A DNA stretch of 64,000 bases, from positions 46,562,255-46,626,254 of the forward strand of contig CM055111.1 of NCBI GenBank assembly GCA_029204225.1, given 5' to 3'. A program made the translations under genes and the position numbers. Below, piece after piece: positions 24,801-35,028 of the stretch. Under the pieces are notes generated by a model that was given only the letters and a program-made list of their open reading frames with translations, searched no databases and was not told the DNA's origin. Origin of the DNA: Diphasiastrum complanatum. Its lineage: Eukaryota > Streptophyta > Lycopodiopsida > Lycopodiales > Lycopodiaceae. Each line of letters begins with the position of its first letter. Position 1 is the stretch's first letter.

Positions 24801-24871
24801 TAAGAGATTTATTAAAAACATCCATGATTTTGGCCTAAAACTAGGACCATTAAAAAACACCAAAAAAGATT
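21843..24871 (+). mobile_element. Transposon-like element copy 1 (about 3 kb)
   Basis: Comparison with the inverted, shorter copy at 40889-42213 defines the shared unit: homology begins at about TTTGTTCTATGAC (21844) and ends at CACCAAAAAAGATT (24871). No terminal inverted repeats are evident between these ends, and no clear target-site duplication. The unit carries one interrupted coding region for a transposase-like protein. Confidence 0.7.
21968..24552 (+). pseudogene. Transposase-like protein (DUF7869-like core)
   Basis: The N-terminus (from 21968) is Ser-rich with a stop near 22131, then an open segment 22171-22566. A second segment from 22998 has HRDQQTVERQKLAKHQEK and VIDGMDQMKT. A frameshift at about 23174 leads to LHLVGALVFNG, LQLDNTARKNKN and VGHTHDQIDQIFSCFSKRL (23174-23662). 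The C-terminus (23968-24552) has FWIAKVLGFI...RWLHTTSTNAFLGTYE and an acidic tail. The spacing of DGMDQ, LDN and GHTH.QID with acidic residues suggests an RNase H-like nuclease core of the kind annotated as DUF7869. That name and any transposase role are inference. Stops and frameshifts make this copy inactive. Confidence 0.65.
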
Positions 24872-24957
24872 ACTCTTTTTCAAGTCAAAGTCCGGACACA
24901 AATGTGATCTTGAATGATCTTGTTTGAGGAGTGATCTTATTTGAGGAGTGAGTGAAG

Positions 24958-24960
<3 letters not shown>

Positions 24961-24994
<34 letters not shown>
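24961..24994. repeat. (GA)17 microsatellite
   Basis: An uninterrupted GA run about 90 bp beyond the right edge of transposon-like element copy 1. Confidence 0.95.
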
Positions 24995-24996
<2 letters not shown>

Positions 24997-25854
24997 AAGC
25001 TCGCTCATCTATCATCGGTTACATCTTTTTCTTCCCGCCTTGCTCCCCTCAGCCTCTTGCCTTCCACACATACCTCATGTCTCTAATGCTGCTCGTCGTC
25101 TCTTTGGTCTCCATCTGCGAAAAGGAAGCCAGATATTTGTCCTACTATTGTTTGCTCAACACCATTGCAGCTTTTAATGCTCGAAAATGTTCACCATTTC
25201 ATGCCAATCTATGCTCATCGTGCCTACAACTAGGGTTCAAATAGATGAAATTCCTTCGACGAGGTCAGAATTTGCAACAAGGTATATTTGGTTTGCTATT
25301 GCTACGGCTGATGGAACAAAAGAATATAGTTTTATCATCATTCTGTGACCTGTATTCAAAAGCAGCTGAAGCATGTTCACAGAGGCCATATTGTAAATTA
25401 CTTATTTATGTCAGCACAGTTATGAACCATTCTCGGAGGCAGGATAGAACGGTGGACAGTCACAACTCTGCTATCAATCCATTGCATTCCATGCAGCAGC
25501 GAGCAGACACACTTCTATTGCAGTCTTAGCACATAATTTTACCAGCTCATCGTACTTGTAGAGACATAATATATGCTTCCAATCCCTTCTATGAAGCATT
25601 AAATACCTACTAGTAGTCATAATTATGGGCAAATTCATCTCCAGTTTATGAACCATCAATGGAGCTATCCCTGACCACCGAGGAAATGGAGCCATCGCTA
25701 CCTTACAATGTTACTATCTGCAATAGAACCACAGTGTTTGATGGAGGACATCACTGGTTATCATTGCTATTCTCTGAAATTTCAGTGCTCATATATCGCA
25801 GCTGCCAGTCCATCACCAATATGAGCACTTCAGGCAATTTCAAGCACGCATGAC
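24995..25854. other. No recognised gene
   Basis: Only short overlapping open frames on both strands are present, without motifs. Confidence 0.4.
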
Positions 25855-26328
25855 TTGGGGATTTCCCATGGCACACCGGGTTCTGTTTCACACACAAGGT
25901 ATACCTTTAAGCTTATGACTCCCGTCCTCATGAGGGGTTGGACCCTTGAGCATAATGGATCAGAATCAGTTCCATCCTACATGAGGGAATGTTATTCGAG
26001 AAGGAACCATACACTATTATTTTTATACCCCGGCACTCCACCCTCACCTACGGGCGAGAGGTTTAGAATACAACATTGCGGGGGTTATAATTACTTCGAA
26101 ACCTATGAGTTCATTATTGATGGATTCTGGCACCTAACTTACGACGTTTCTACTGACTACACAAAACCCATGCAACCTTTCATACCATTCGGATCGCCAG
26201 TGCAGTCACTCGGACCAGTTGGCAGTACTAATAGACCACCAGAACTAGATCCACCAAAAACAGAGAGAGATAAAGACAGTAGTGACAATCCCTCTATGGA
26301 TTTCTACCTAGAGGGGTGGACGATCTAG
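25855..26328 (+). CDS. Hypothetical open frame of 157 codons
   Basis: An open frame begins around 25855 and ends with TAG at 26326. The composition is protein-like (aromatic-rich; CGGYNYFETYEFIIDG, then a Pro/Asp/Ser-rich tail PPELDPPKTERDKD). I recognise no domain. It lies upstream of a three-fold repeat resembling retroelement primer sites and a zinc-knuckle ORF, so it may be leader or coding sequence of an unfamiliar retroelement. It could also be a chance ORF. Confidence 0.35.
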   Translation: MGISHGTPGSVSHTRYTFKLMTPVLMRGWTLEHNGSESVPSYMRECYSRRNHTLLFLYPGTPPSPTGERFRIQHCGGYNYFETYEFIIDGFWHLTYDVSTDYTKPMQPFIPFGSPVQSLGPVGSTNRPPELDPPKTERDKDSSDNPSMDFYLEGWTI

Positions 26329-26559
26329 AGGTCGCAAAGTCTAGACCTCAAGACCGATAGAACTGAGATTGCAGTTACACCTCCTTGTAGTTGTGCCTCT
26401 GGGAACCTGCAAAACCCTCATCGGCTAGGGAGCACAGGGTGATTGAGATGGCCCTCGGGTTTGGAAGTGGTATTCCTCAATCACTCACGTAAGGGCAGTT
26501 TGGGCCCTTCCCCTTTTAGGGCTTCTTGGCAAGACCAATCCCCTGTCAGGAATTTCCCC

Positions 26560-26910
26560 TAACATTGGTGCATTTGCCGAGAGTTAAAATCATTTAGAGG
26601 ATGTTGTTTGGAAGAGTAATTATCTGTATCACTAGTCTACAAAGAACTGGTTATCAGTTAAGTGAGCAACTCTGACCCGCCAGACGGTTAACATTGGTGC
26701 GTATGCCGGGAGCTAGAACTTTATCATGGGCTATTGTTTGAAGGACAATCATCTATTCGTAGGGCTGTGAACTGTATGGATTAGCCATTTGCGGGTTGCT
26801 TATGTTATTTGACCCGCCAGATGCTTAACATTGGTGCATCTGGAGCCGAACTTGAAAACTTGAGCATTGCTTGGAATGGAAGTTATTCACCCATAGACTC
26901 ATGACCAGAT
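26560..26910 (+). repeat. Three degenerate ~130-bp units with a primer-site-like core
   Basis: TAACATTGGTGCRT recurs at about 26560, 26689 and 26826. The last two are also preceded by GACCCGCCAGA. The first two continue into TGCCGRGAG, so TGGTGC..TTGCCGGGAG resembles the gypsy primer-binding site TGGCGCCGTTGCCGGGG at 34.27 kb. Most likely a duplicated LTR/leader junction of a gypsy-type element. Confidence 0.6.
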
Positions 26911-27174
26911 TTCATTTAGTTCTAGACCCTGACGAGTATTGTTGACTATTGTCATATACTTATAGCATGCCAGTCGCACACTAGCATGTCTGGGCAAGCT
27001 ACTAGTTTCAGAAAGCCATTATCACAGTCAAAGTGGTTAACATCACACAGTGATGTGTTCTGATCCCACACACAGAGTATACATTCTACCACCTTGTCAC
27101 TATTACAAGCATGGTGTTTAGAATACGGTCAGCCGCACGTCCAACCTTGTTACATGCCCAAGTAATCAAGCCAG

Positions 27175-27540
27175 ATGGGGACCCTCTACTTGAAAACAGT
27201 TGAATTTTTGTCTTGGTTATGGGGATTAGTACGGAGACGAGAAGCTTTAGTGGAATCTCCTAGAGATCCTAATGACAAAGCGAGAGAACTAGTCAAAGGG
27301 TTAAGAGACAACATCTTACATATGAATGAGAGGGTATCAGTGCTGGCTGTAGAAATAGGACAATTTAAATGCCAGCTGAACTTAGTCAACCAATGGCCAT
27401 CTACATCCACTAGGCATGTTTGTCGGTTCTGCCAAGGGGACCATTGGAACAAGAATTGTCCCACCATTGTATGTGGGTATTACAGGAAACATGGCCACCT
27501 GGAAGAATGTCTTGAACATGTTGCAGTGAAGACCAACTAG
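27175..27540 (+). CDS. Gag-like protein with CCHC zinc knuckle
   Basis: An open frame of 121 codons. After a helical stretch (VSVLAVEIGQFKCQLNLVNQ) it has a CCHC knuckle CRFCQGDHWNKNC, then CGYYRKHGHLEEC, a second knuckle whose second Cys is Tyr. This is the arrangement of a retroelement nucleocapsid. The frame stops right after, with no protease or polymerase visible downstream, so it is a truncated gag or part of a non-autonomous retroelement. The ATG start is arbitrary; the real frame may have begun further upstream. Confidence 0.6.
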   Translation: MGTLYLKTVEFLSWLWGLVRRREALVESPRDPNDKARELVKGLRDNILHMNERVSVLAVEIGQFKCQLNLVNQWPSTSTRHVCRFCQGDHWNKNCPTIVCGYYRKHGHLEECLEHVAVKTN

Positions 27541-28454
27541 TCGTAGATGGATCCTAAGGGCTCAACCAATGGCCTTTGGGAAGAGAGTAATTAAAGACAC
27601 CATACGAGATCCTTGTGGTTAGCATCACCCAGCAAGGGTGCTGAGCCCACTATACTTGATTCACCACCAAGAGCATTCTGAGTTCGTTCATGTGGGGACC
27701 ACACTCCCCAGTGAAGTCACCAATGTTAGCCGATATTTTTGCACGAAAAATCGGGCTATTTTTAGAGCGATTTTCACAATTTTGTAAAACTCGGCATGTA
27801 AAACCCGGCTATTAATGGTAAAATCGGCACACAGTTGCCTATAGGTAGGGGTCCCAGCCCGCCCAAAATGTGGCTAGAGCAAATTTTGAGGCCTTAGAAA
27901 TGGCCCATAGAATAGGTTATGGCCTTAGAATTGGCCCGATTATAATGGCTGACACTGCCAAGTGAATTTTCCAATGTACTCTGCTACTTTTTATTAATAC
28001 AAAAAATTGCCTACTGTGTTTTTCAGAGAACCGGTTGTCCTAAACCCCAAGTCATGAGTGCTCGCCAGTAACGAAAGTGAGGAAGTATCATTATAGGAGA
28101 GATATTCCATGCATCACAACAATCATGGATGAAGTCAAGATGATGACGTTTCAAGCTTTGAATGTGCTTCATACAAAAGTTGGATCTTATGGAAAGCTAA
28201 TGTTTTTCAAGTTTATTTTGAGTAAAAGATAATCATTTTGCAGCCCAATGTGTTCATTCAACAACCTACCAAAGACAAAGCTTGGATCTTGAAGACAACC
28301 TTTATGGAGCTCTCAACATTTGACAACTTAGAGCTCAAATTATGTTCTTATTGTAATGAGTGATCACACTCATTACATACATCAAGAACATGATAATTAT
28401 GTTGTTTTTATGCATGTAATTATTATTGATCCAGGATAGTTTCATCAAGCTAAA
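27541..28454. other. No recognised gene
   Basis: A segment near 27725-27840 has repeated GYTAGCCGATATTTT / AAATCGGC-type words and may be LTR sequence. The rest shows no coding sense. Confidence 0.35.
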
Positions 28455-28780
28455 TTGTGAGGAGGAGTGTTAAAATTTCACAATTCTAGCTTGACCAATT
28501 TTGGTCATATTGCTTGTAAATTGTATTATGGTCATGTTGTGGCTTGTCACACGTGCAAAATAGCATAGGATACTCTTTGTAAGTCTCATTGCTAACCTAG
28601 CATAGGAGTGGTACCTTTGGAATGAGTCCAAATAGTGCTTTGATAGGCTAGAGAGATTCTAGGAGCTAAAAATGGCATGTTTTTCATTGTTTTGGGATCT
28701 CGAAATCTTGATTCCTAATTAGGGTGGATCAAGTGGATATTTAGGCTAGACGTTAGGGTTGGTTTCGGGGGGCTGGTTGT
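28455..28780 (+). mobile_element. Copia-type polypurine tract and LTR start
   Basis: GTGAGGAGGAG directly before TGTTAAAATTTCACAATTC (28469) has the form of a copia polypurine tract followed by the 3' LTR start. I found no second copy of this LTR in the window and no right border; the call rests on the junction motif alone. Confidence 0.45.
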
Positions 28781-28854
28781 GGGCAAGGAGGGATTCGAAC
28801 CCCCGACACCGTGGTTTGTAGCCACGTCCTCTGATCCTCTGAGCTACAGGTCCC
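28781..28854 (-). tRNA. trnR: Organelle-type tRNA-Arg(ACG) relic, anticodon now ACA
   Basis: On minus: GTAGCTCAGAGGATCAGAGG (D arm), anticodon stem-loop CGTGG CTACAAA CCACG, and the T arm GGGGGTTCGAATCCC, ending TTGCCCA. This is closely similar to plastid trnR-ACG, unlike nuclear plant tRNA-Arg. The anticodon loop of plastid trnR-ACG reads CTACGAA, so a G-to-A change gives anticodon ACA. The acceptor stem is also altered. No neighbouring organelle gene is recognisable, so it is probably a small nuclear insertion of organelle DNA and not a working gene. Confidence 0.8.
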
Positions 28855-29515
28855 ATCTCCATTGGATCTCCATCCAATTAATGATCAAAATCGAGATTTT
28901 CCTTCTTGACTAGTTTGAGTCTATGATTTGATTTATGAATGCTATTGGCATATGTTTTTTTATGATCATTGAATGAGATTGGAGTTGCAGGTACAGTACA
29001 CAGGCAACAGCAAGCCTTACATCCACACGTGTGAAGAGTTTTGGAGCTAATTCATGGAGTTCAAGCCAGGATAAGCTAGGAATCAATGCATTGATTAGTA
29101 ATCTAGCTTTAGATATTGTTTGGATATTAAGTAGGTGCTTTCTCCGTCATTTCTAGGATCAAATATTTTTTTGTATTTTTATCAATTACTAGTACGTAAT
29201 TGTTTAGTGCAGTATCAATGCATATAACCAAAGAAACCCTATATAAACAATCTTATCCGCACGAATGATTGGAATTTAGGTCTGTATGTATTTACAAGTT
29301 TAGTGAGATTATAGTGGCACTAGAAAGCATGGATATGCTTAGTATTTACCACACTTGTATAAGACTAATAGACTAGTTTTTGGGGTCATAATGGTGCGGA
29401 GGTACCTTGATCAACCTACAAGAAATAACACAGTTTACTTGTTGTACTAAAAAAAAATACCAGACTAGTATTAAGTTGCAGTTTTTGGCATCTATTCTAT
29501 TTGAATCAGTTCAGG

Positions 29516-31495
29516 GTTTGATAGGCCTGAATGGCATGGATTTGTCCAGGTCAGCTTGGATGACATGGATTTTCCCAAGCAATTTTACATAGATTCCATC
29601 GAGCGCCAAATGATTCATTGGTACTGATGGGTACAAGAGGGCATGGATATGCTCTATTACCGACTCATATGGCCAAATCATATCTTTTTTACTGCTATTG
29701 ATTCATTATGGCTTCGTCGTATTATGTTGTGAGATTGTTGTATCATAATAAGTATACTTGTCTTATACTGATCAGTATAGTAGATGCCCTAGTACAGTGA
29801 AATTAGGGCAAGAGCTACGATGTGATAAAAAACTTTGGTAGGGAAGATTGATATAACAATCACCAAGTGAAGATCTTCAAGAATTTTGTCACATGCAAAC
29901 CAAAAGGACACCTGTGGAGCATGAACCACCCAACCAATATGGAGAGACTAGTCAAGACCCTAACCAATCCACCCCCAATCCACAGTGAAAAACACAAGAG
30001 AGGAGAGGAATTTGAGATCTACCCCAAAATTAGTCCAAAAACATCAAAACTATCTCCGTCAAAGTGCACCGAAATTCAAAACTATGTTTTTTGGGGGTTC
30101 TTGTGGAATGGCATTAACTTGTACCTCAAGTTTCTTGGCTCCACAGCTGGCATTCATCAGTTTTTAGGGCTCTTAATCTAACGGTGAGCACCCACACTTA
30201 CTTGTGCCTTCAAGGAAAAGAAAAAAAGTATATTATTGAGGGTGGCTCCCACCCTCGTTTTTCTTCTTTCTTATCTACTCTTCCTCCTCTCTTCATTTCC
30301 TTCCATGCTTGGTCTCTCTTACAAAGAATTTATTGTGAAAAGCAAGTAGGATTGAAAACTACTGTGGAGTGCTGGACTACAAGCTCTCAAATCAATCTGT
30401 GGCACTCTTGTAATCAAGTTTTTAGGTATTGAACTAGCCGCTAGCCAGCGAGCTACATACATCCACTTTTGATGCTTTGATATATTGCGTCTGCTGTCCA
30501 TACTGTCATATTGTTGTGTACTTGATAGCATAGCTATGTTAGCTTGTAGATTGCTATCCATACTTTCATTGTTGGTTGGCCTAAGTTTTGCCACATATTC
30601 TGAGTTATTTCCATCAAGTCTTTGCATCGCTGCTTGCTAGAGAAATTCGCACAATATAAGATAAATTTTTGTAGTTGTTTATTGCTAATTTGATAGTAAA
30701 CTATCACATAATAATAATGCAATTTATGGCCAAAGGTAGATCGTTGCCTATGAAGTTTTTTTCAATACTTATAAATGTTTATCCTGCTATGCATATATTT
30801 GCATTGGTGCCCGTATCCCGGTATGCTACAACACAAGTACACACTTCTACACACTAAGGCTCTTCCTTTGCCTAGTAAGGAATTGCTAATGAAGTTCTCT
30901 TGAAAGGTAAGCTCTCATATCTAACTCAACATTCACAAATTCTTTTTTGCTTATCTTCGATTAAGAAGTATGAAGCAGATAAATAAGATTATAAGTTTTA
31001 TGCTTAATGTGATCAATATCTACGGATTCTTGGTATCAAAATAAATAGACTTTGGCAAATAGATATCTTGCTCTTACAAATCGATGGCAAGCCTCGAGAT
31101 ACTTTACTTTTGGAAGGGTTACGAACTTAACTTGAAAATCATTTCTCTTTAATCATAATGCTATTCGGACATTTTCAGTAGCCAAGTGGAAGAAACGATC
31201 ATGGGTCTGGTAATTCTGAATGGCATGGATTTGCCTAGGTCAGCTTGAATGACATAAAATTGTTGAAGTGTTTTTCACATAGATTCCATCGAGTGCCAAA
31301 GTATTACAAGTACTGATGGGTGCATGATGATATGGATATGCCCTGTTACCAACTTCTATGGCCAAACCATACCTTTTCCACTGGCAATGATTGATTATGG
31401 CTTCATCATTTTAATTAGTATGGCAGATGCCCTTATACGGTGATATTAGGGCAAGACCTAGATGTGGTAAAAGGTTTGGTAGGGAGTATTGGACT
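29516..31495. repeat. Direct repeat pair of about 300 bp (29516-29850 and 31202-31495)
   Basis: Shared blocks include TGAATGGCATGGATTTG, CACATAGATTCCATCGAG (29585/31273 region), GATATGC and GCCAAA, TTAGGGCAAGA and TTTGGTAGGGA, in the same order and orientation. Their spacing is about 1.7 kb. They may be decayed LTRs of one element; no coding sequence is recognisable between them (29851-31201). Confidence 0.7.
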
Positions 31496-33099
31496 GACGA
31501 TTTTACATTTTAATTAAGTTGATAGTGAATCTTGTTTCGGACATGGATGACAACTAATGCTCAGCTATGACACTTGTCTTCCTCACTAGACTAACTCATG
31601 CGGTTGTGTTTTGTAGGATGGTGGCAGCCGGGTATCCTAAAACTTGCTTCACTTTATGGTACTTTGTACTATAAGTTTTTTTCAGTTTGTTTTAAACTTG
31701 TTATGCTATAAGACGAAAGGATTCAAAGGATTTGGTCTTGACTGCTCAAGAACATCATTGCGAGTCGAATGAGAAACTTTGCGACCAAAAGAGAAACTTT
31801 TGGACTATTCTCCTAAATTTCCTCAGAAAGTGTCTTGAATTAGGGTGCTCTTCAAAAACACCTTGCGTGCGCATATAACATGTTTAAAAAATGCACAAAA
31901 AAAAGGGTGATTTTGCACATTTTCAAGATTTTTGAACTTTAAAAAAGACATGGTTTGCAAGTCGCTTTTCGTAATGAAATTTAAAATAAAATAACGAAAA
32001 ATTGAAAATATTAAAATTTGATCTATTTTCAAAAACATGCATTTCGACACAATAAACTATACACAATAATGTCTTAATTTCATGCATTTTACAAAATTAA
32101 CGGTAGTCTTTCGCAAAAAGTCTAGATATTTATGCTTCTTGCACTAATACCACTACATACAAAAAATTGTACATGGGACTTTCACTCTCATAGCCATCTG
32201 TATCCCCCATGATCTTTTCATGAGAGTTTGTGACTTTTAACATCTTACCCATTATATTATGTTCCATGTTTTCTGTTATCCCCAATACATCAAAGCAACA
32301 AAAATCCATGTCATTTTTCACATTTTTTTGGGTTTTGGCATAGCATAATTTTTTTTGTCAATTTTAATGCAATGAAAAAATTATGTATTGTTTTATGTTA
32401 ACAACCCGTTTCAAAATCAAAAAAATTAGAGTGAATATTAATACTCAATCTAGTGATTCAAAATAGTTGGCCAATAAAATCTCCAACACTTTTTTTTAAG
32501 ATACAATTTCAAATGAGTCATCGGGGGAGTGGAAAGCTCGTTAAAATGTGTTGTTGAAATATTTATAGAGAGGAATATAGGTGTCAGAAATCAAAAAAAT
32601 TCGCAGGTGGTCGATGGATCAGAAGTGCGACAGTTACCAGCAATGCATTCAAGATAAAATCGAAAACTAAAATGTGCAATAGAACAACAACATAGACAAT
32701 AGTCTGCACTCTGATAATTATCAAAAGCATGAGTACAAGAGCTTGAAGTTGGCACAAATCAGTAGGCGCAAAACATCGCTTCAACTGAATTTGTTGATGA
32801 TTACTTAAAAAAGTCGAAAAACTGAACTTGACTATTTACAACATAACGTCTACAAGATGATAACCTGATCAGAGCGTTGACTCTAGTAGATATTCCTTGA
32901 TGATTGGAAGTCAGATGATCAGTATATTGAAAGCTGACATTAATCTACTTAATTAGCAGCATTTGTCTTGTAGTAGGTAGTTGTCTTTTTACAATAAATG
33001 TCTGTACAGAGGTTGGTGGACTATCTGCATCACGACGCAGGTCAAAATTCTGACAGTATCGAATTTTACAAAGACTCAAGAATATCAAAGACCTAGAAG
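31496..33099. other. No recognised gene
   Basis: AT-rich DNA without open frames that resemble protein. Confidence 0.45.
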
Positions 33100-33471
33100 A
33101 TATACAATGACTCAAAAAACTACGAATTTTTTGAGTCGATCCCATATCAAAAACTTTTGATTTTGGGTATTGAAAAATCTTGGATTTTTTGAGTCAATAT
33201 TGAAAAATTCTGACTTTTTGGGTACCGAAAAATTTCGGATTTTTCGAGTCAATACAGTTTTGAAAAATTTTGACTTTTTAAGTATCAAAAATCTGAGATT
33301 TTTCGAGTTGATACATTATTGAAAATTTCTGAAAAATGCGAGTCGAGTTTCTACTATAAATTTTTTTTTCGAGTCTTCCTTCTTTTTTTTGTTTTTCAAA
33401 GATAGGTATGAACAGGATTTTCCAGGATGTTCATTACCTAATGGAATTGGGCTTGAGCATGAATTCCAACA
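33100..33471 (-). mobile_element. 3' LTR start of copia E
   Basis: On minus, AAAGAGGAA (polypurine tract, 33472-33480) is followed by TGTTGGAATTCATGC at 33471, right after the copia stop codon. The far end of the LTR is not determined. Confidence 0.7.
33115..33345. repeat. Tandem ~58-bp repeat, about 3.5 units, probably inside a copia LTR
   Basis: Units follow the pattern GAAAAATTTTGACTTTTTGG, GTATCGAAAAATCT and GGATTTTTCGAGTCAATAC with substitutions. They lie 130 bp below the start of a minus-strand copia LTR at 33471, so they probably belong to its U3. Confidence 0.75.
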
Positions 33472-33490
33472 TTCCTCTTTAATGTGGATC

Positions 33491-33652
33491 CTAAAAAACT
33501 TTGATCTTCAAATTTAGCAAATTGTTAAATTTGAGATGGTGCTCCTTTGATAGTGCCTTGGTGAAGTGATCTGCTGCCTATAATTATGTCCTACAGTAAA
33601 CCAAATTTTTTTTTCTTGCTTTGCACTTTTTCTCTAAGATAGTGATACATGA
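33491..33652 (-). pseudogene. Copia E RNase H C-terminus
   Basis: Minus-strand remnants read KYHYLREKV-like sequence, then (through frameshifts) QAADHFTKAL and LKFNNLLNLKIKVF followed by a stop at 33491-33493 and the polypurine tract. This is the usual C-terminal end of a copia polyprotein. Its upstream side is cut exactly at 33652/33653, where gypsy LTR sequence begins (TGTAGTGGG). Earlier parts of the same element probably lie at 38.7-39.6 kb. Confidence 0.8.
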
Positions 33653-34282
33653 TGTAGTGGGTTTCTTTCCTTGCCTAACCTGAATCCAAGATCTAGTCAA
33701 TCTAGCATCAAAGAGATGGAGTTAGTTGATTCTTCGTCGACCTGGCAGTAGATAGATCTAAATCACATCTAAGCACAGTGAATAGGACGAAGGTTTTTTT
33801 TCTGTATTTTTTAGAATTTTGAAAATTTTTGGTGTTTTGTGGTGGTTTTTCTGATGTTTCTGGAAATCTGCAGAGAATTAATCTTCGCCCTTCAAATTGA
33901 AGGTTTTGTAAACAAAATCAAAGGTGTCTGCAACTCGGCGAAGGTTTCCTGAAAGAGGGTAAAAAGTTCTAGACTGTGATGACGCTTTTTGTCTCTTTTT
34001 GACCAAATTTGACAGATTTGACCAATTTTTGTTATTTTCTCTGATATCTCAAATCCAAATGGACCTTAAGATTAGTGATCTGAATAGCTTTTCCTATTTA
34101 ATAATCAGATTAGATTTCAAACAAGCAAATCCACTCAAAATCTAGCAAAATCAATCCCAAACTATCCCTACAATGCAGTTTTAACACTATTCGTGCCACG
34201 ACAAGATGCCTAATGCAAGCTAACCATCAGCCAAACATGCTGCAAACTGAAAAATTGGCGTAGCCCCCCGGCAACGGCGCCA
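33653..34282 (-). mobile_element. Gypsy leader with primer-binding site and terminal LTR scrap
   Basis: Reading on minus: the primer-binding site TGGCGCCGTTGCCGGGG (34282 down to 34266), perfectly of the tRNA-Asp type used by Athila/Tat-like gypsy elements, then an AT-rich leader with CTCGGCGAAGGTT. The last 80 bp (33653-33735) repeat the first 80 bp of the LTR at 34287 (TGTAGTGGGTTTCTTTCCTT...), so this is the end of another LTR copy. All coding sequence between leader and scrap is missing. Confidence 0.8.
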
Positions 34283-34286
34283 AAAT

Positions 34287-35016
34287 TGTAGTGGGTTTCT
34301 TTCCTTGCCTAACCTGAATCCAAGATCTAGTCAATCTAGCATCAAAGAGACGGAGTTAGTTGTCATGCGGAGGTTCGTTCCCATGAGAGCGATAGTATAG
34401 TTTAGATTTCAACATGAATGGAGGATCTAACACTAACATCCATTAACACTACATCCATTAATCCTAAATCCACAACAATGATAGAAACTTACTCTTCTCT
34501 CTCTCCTTTTCTCTCTCACAAAAAGCATAAGAAATAGCAATCCCAATAATGATCAAATCCAACAATTAGCAAAATCCAAAGAAAGCATGAGAAATGGAGA
34601 AGAAGAGAGGAAGAGCAAGGACATTCATCAATCCATTTCTAAAGAGAACCAATCTGCTTTATTGAAATGAGAAAATGAACATGAGGAACAACTCGAGTTG
34701 GTCCCCTTTTATAGTAGAGAGGAGGACCCTTGCCTCTGAATCCTATTGGTCCAGTCTTGCCTCTCTTTTTATTCAAATTTAAAAAAGTGTGGGAAACATC
34801 AAAATTGGAGGGAAACCCAACTTTATTCACTAACTTGACATTTAGGCCCTGCGACATTAAAAGTCCCGCAAAAAGGCCTAAAGTCCTTTTATTAACATTC
34901 TAATTAATCAAATAACTATGTGATCATTGGGTTGGACTTACACACGCAGGGTGCCAAATCCCTCTCACTTATTAACTAGGGTTAGGGTGGCCTTGGGATC
35001 CGCAAACCCTCCAACA
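34287..35016 (-). mobile_element. Complete gypsy LTR, about 730 bp
   Basis: On minus it starts TGTTGGAGGGTTTGCGG and ends ACCCACTACA, i.e. TG...CA. It is preceded by GGTGGGGGATAC (polypurine tract, 35017-35028) and followed after four bases by a primer-binding site. It therefore serves at once as the 3' LTR of the unit to its right and the 5' LTR of the unit to its left. Confidence 0.85.
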
Positions 35017-35028
35017 GTATCCCCCACC

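Noticed and set aside
29867-30181. 104-codon plus-strand ORF
   Set aside because: No motif, no homologous copy in the window, and composition like its non-coding surroundings.
33115-33345. CRISPR-like spaced repeat
   Set aside because: Units are directly adjacent with no unique spacers, AT-rich, and inside a plant retrotransposon LTR.
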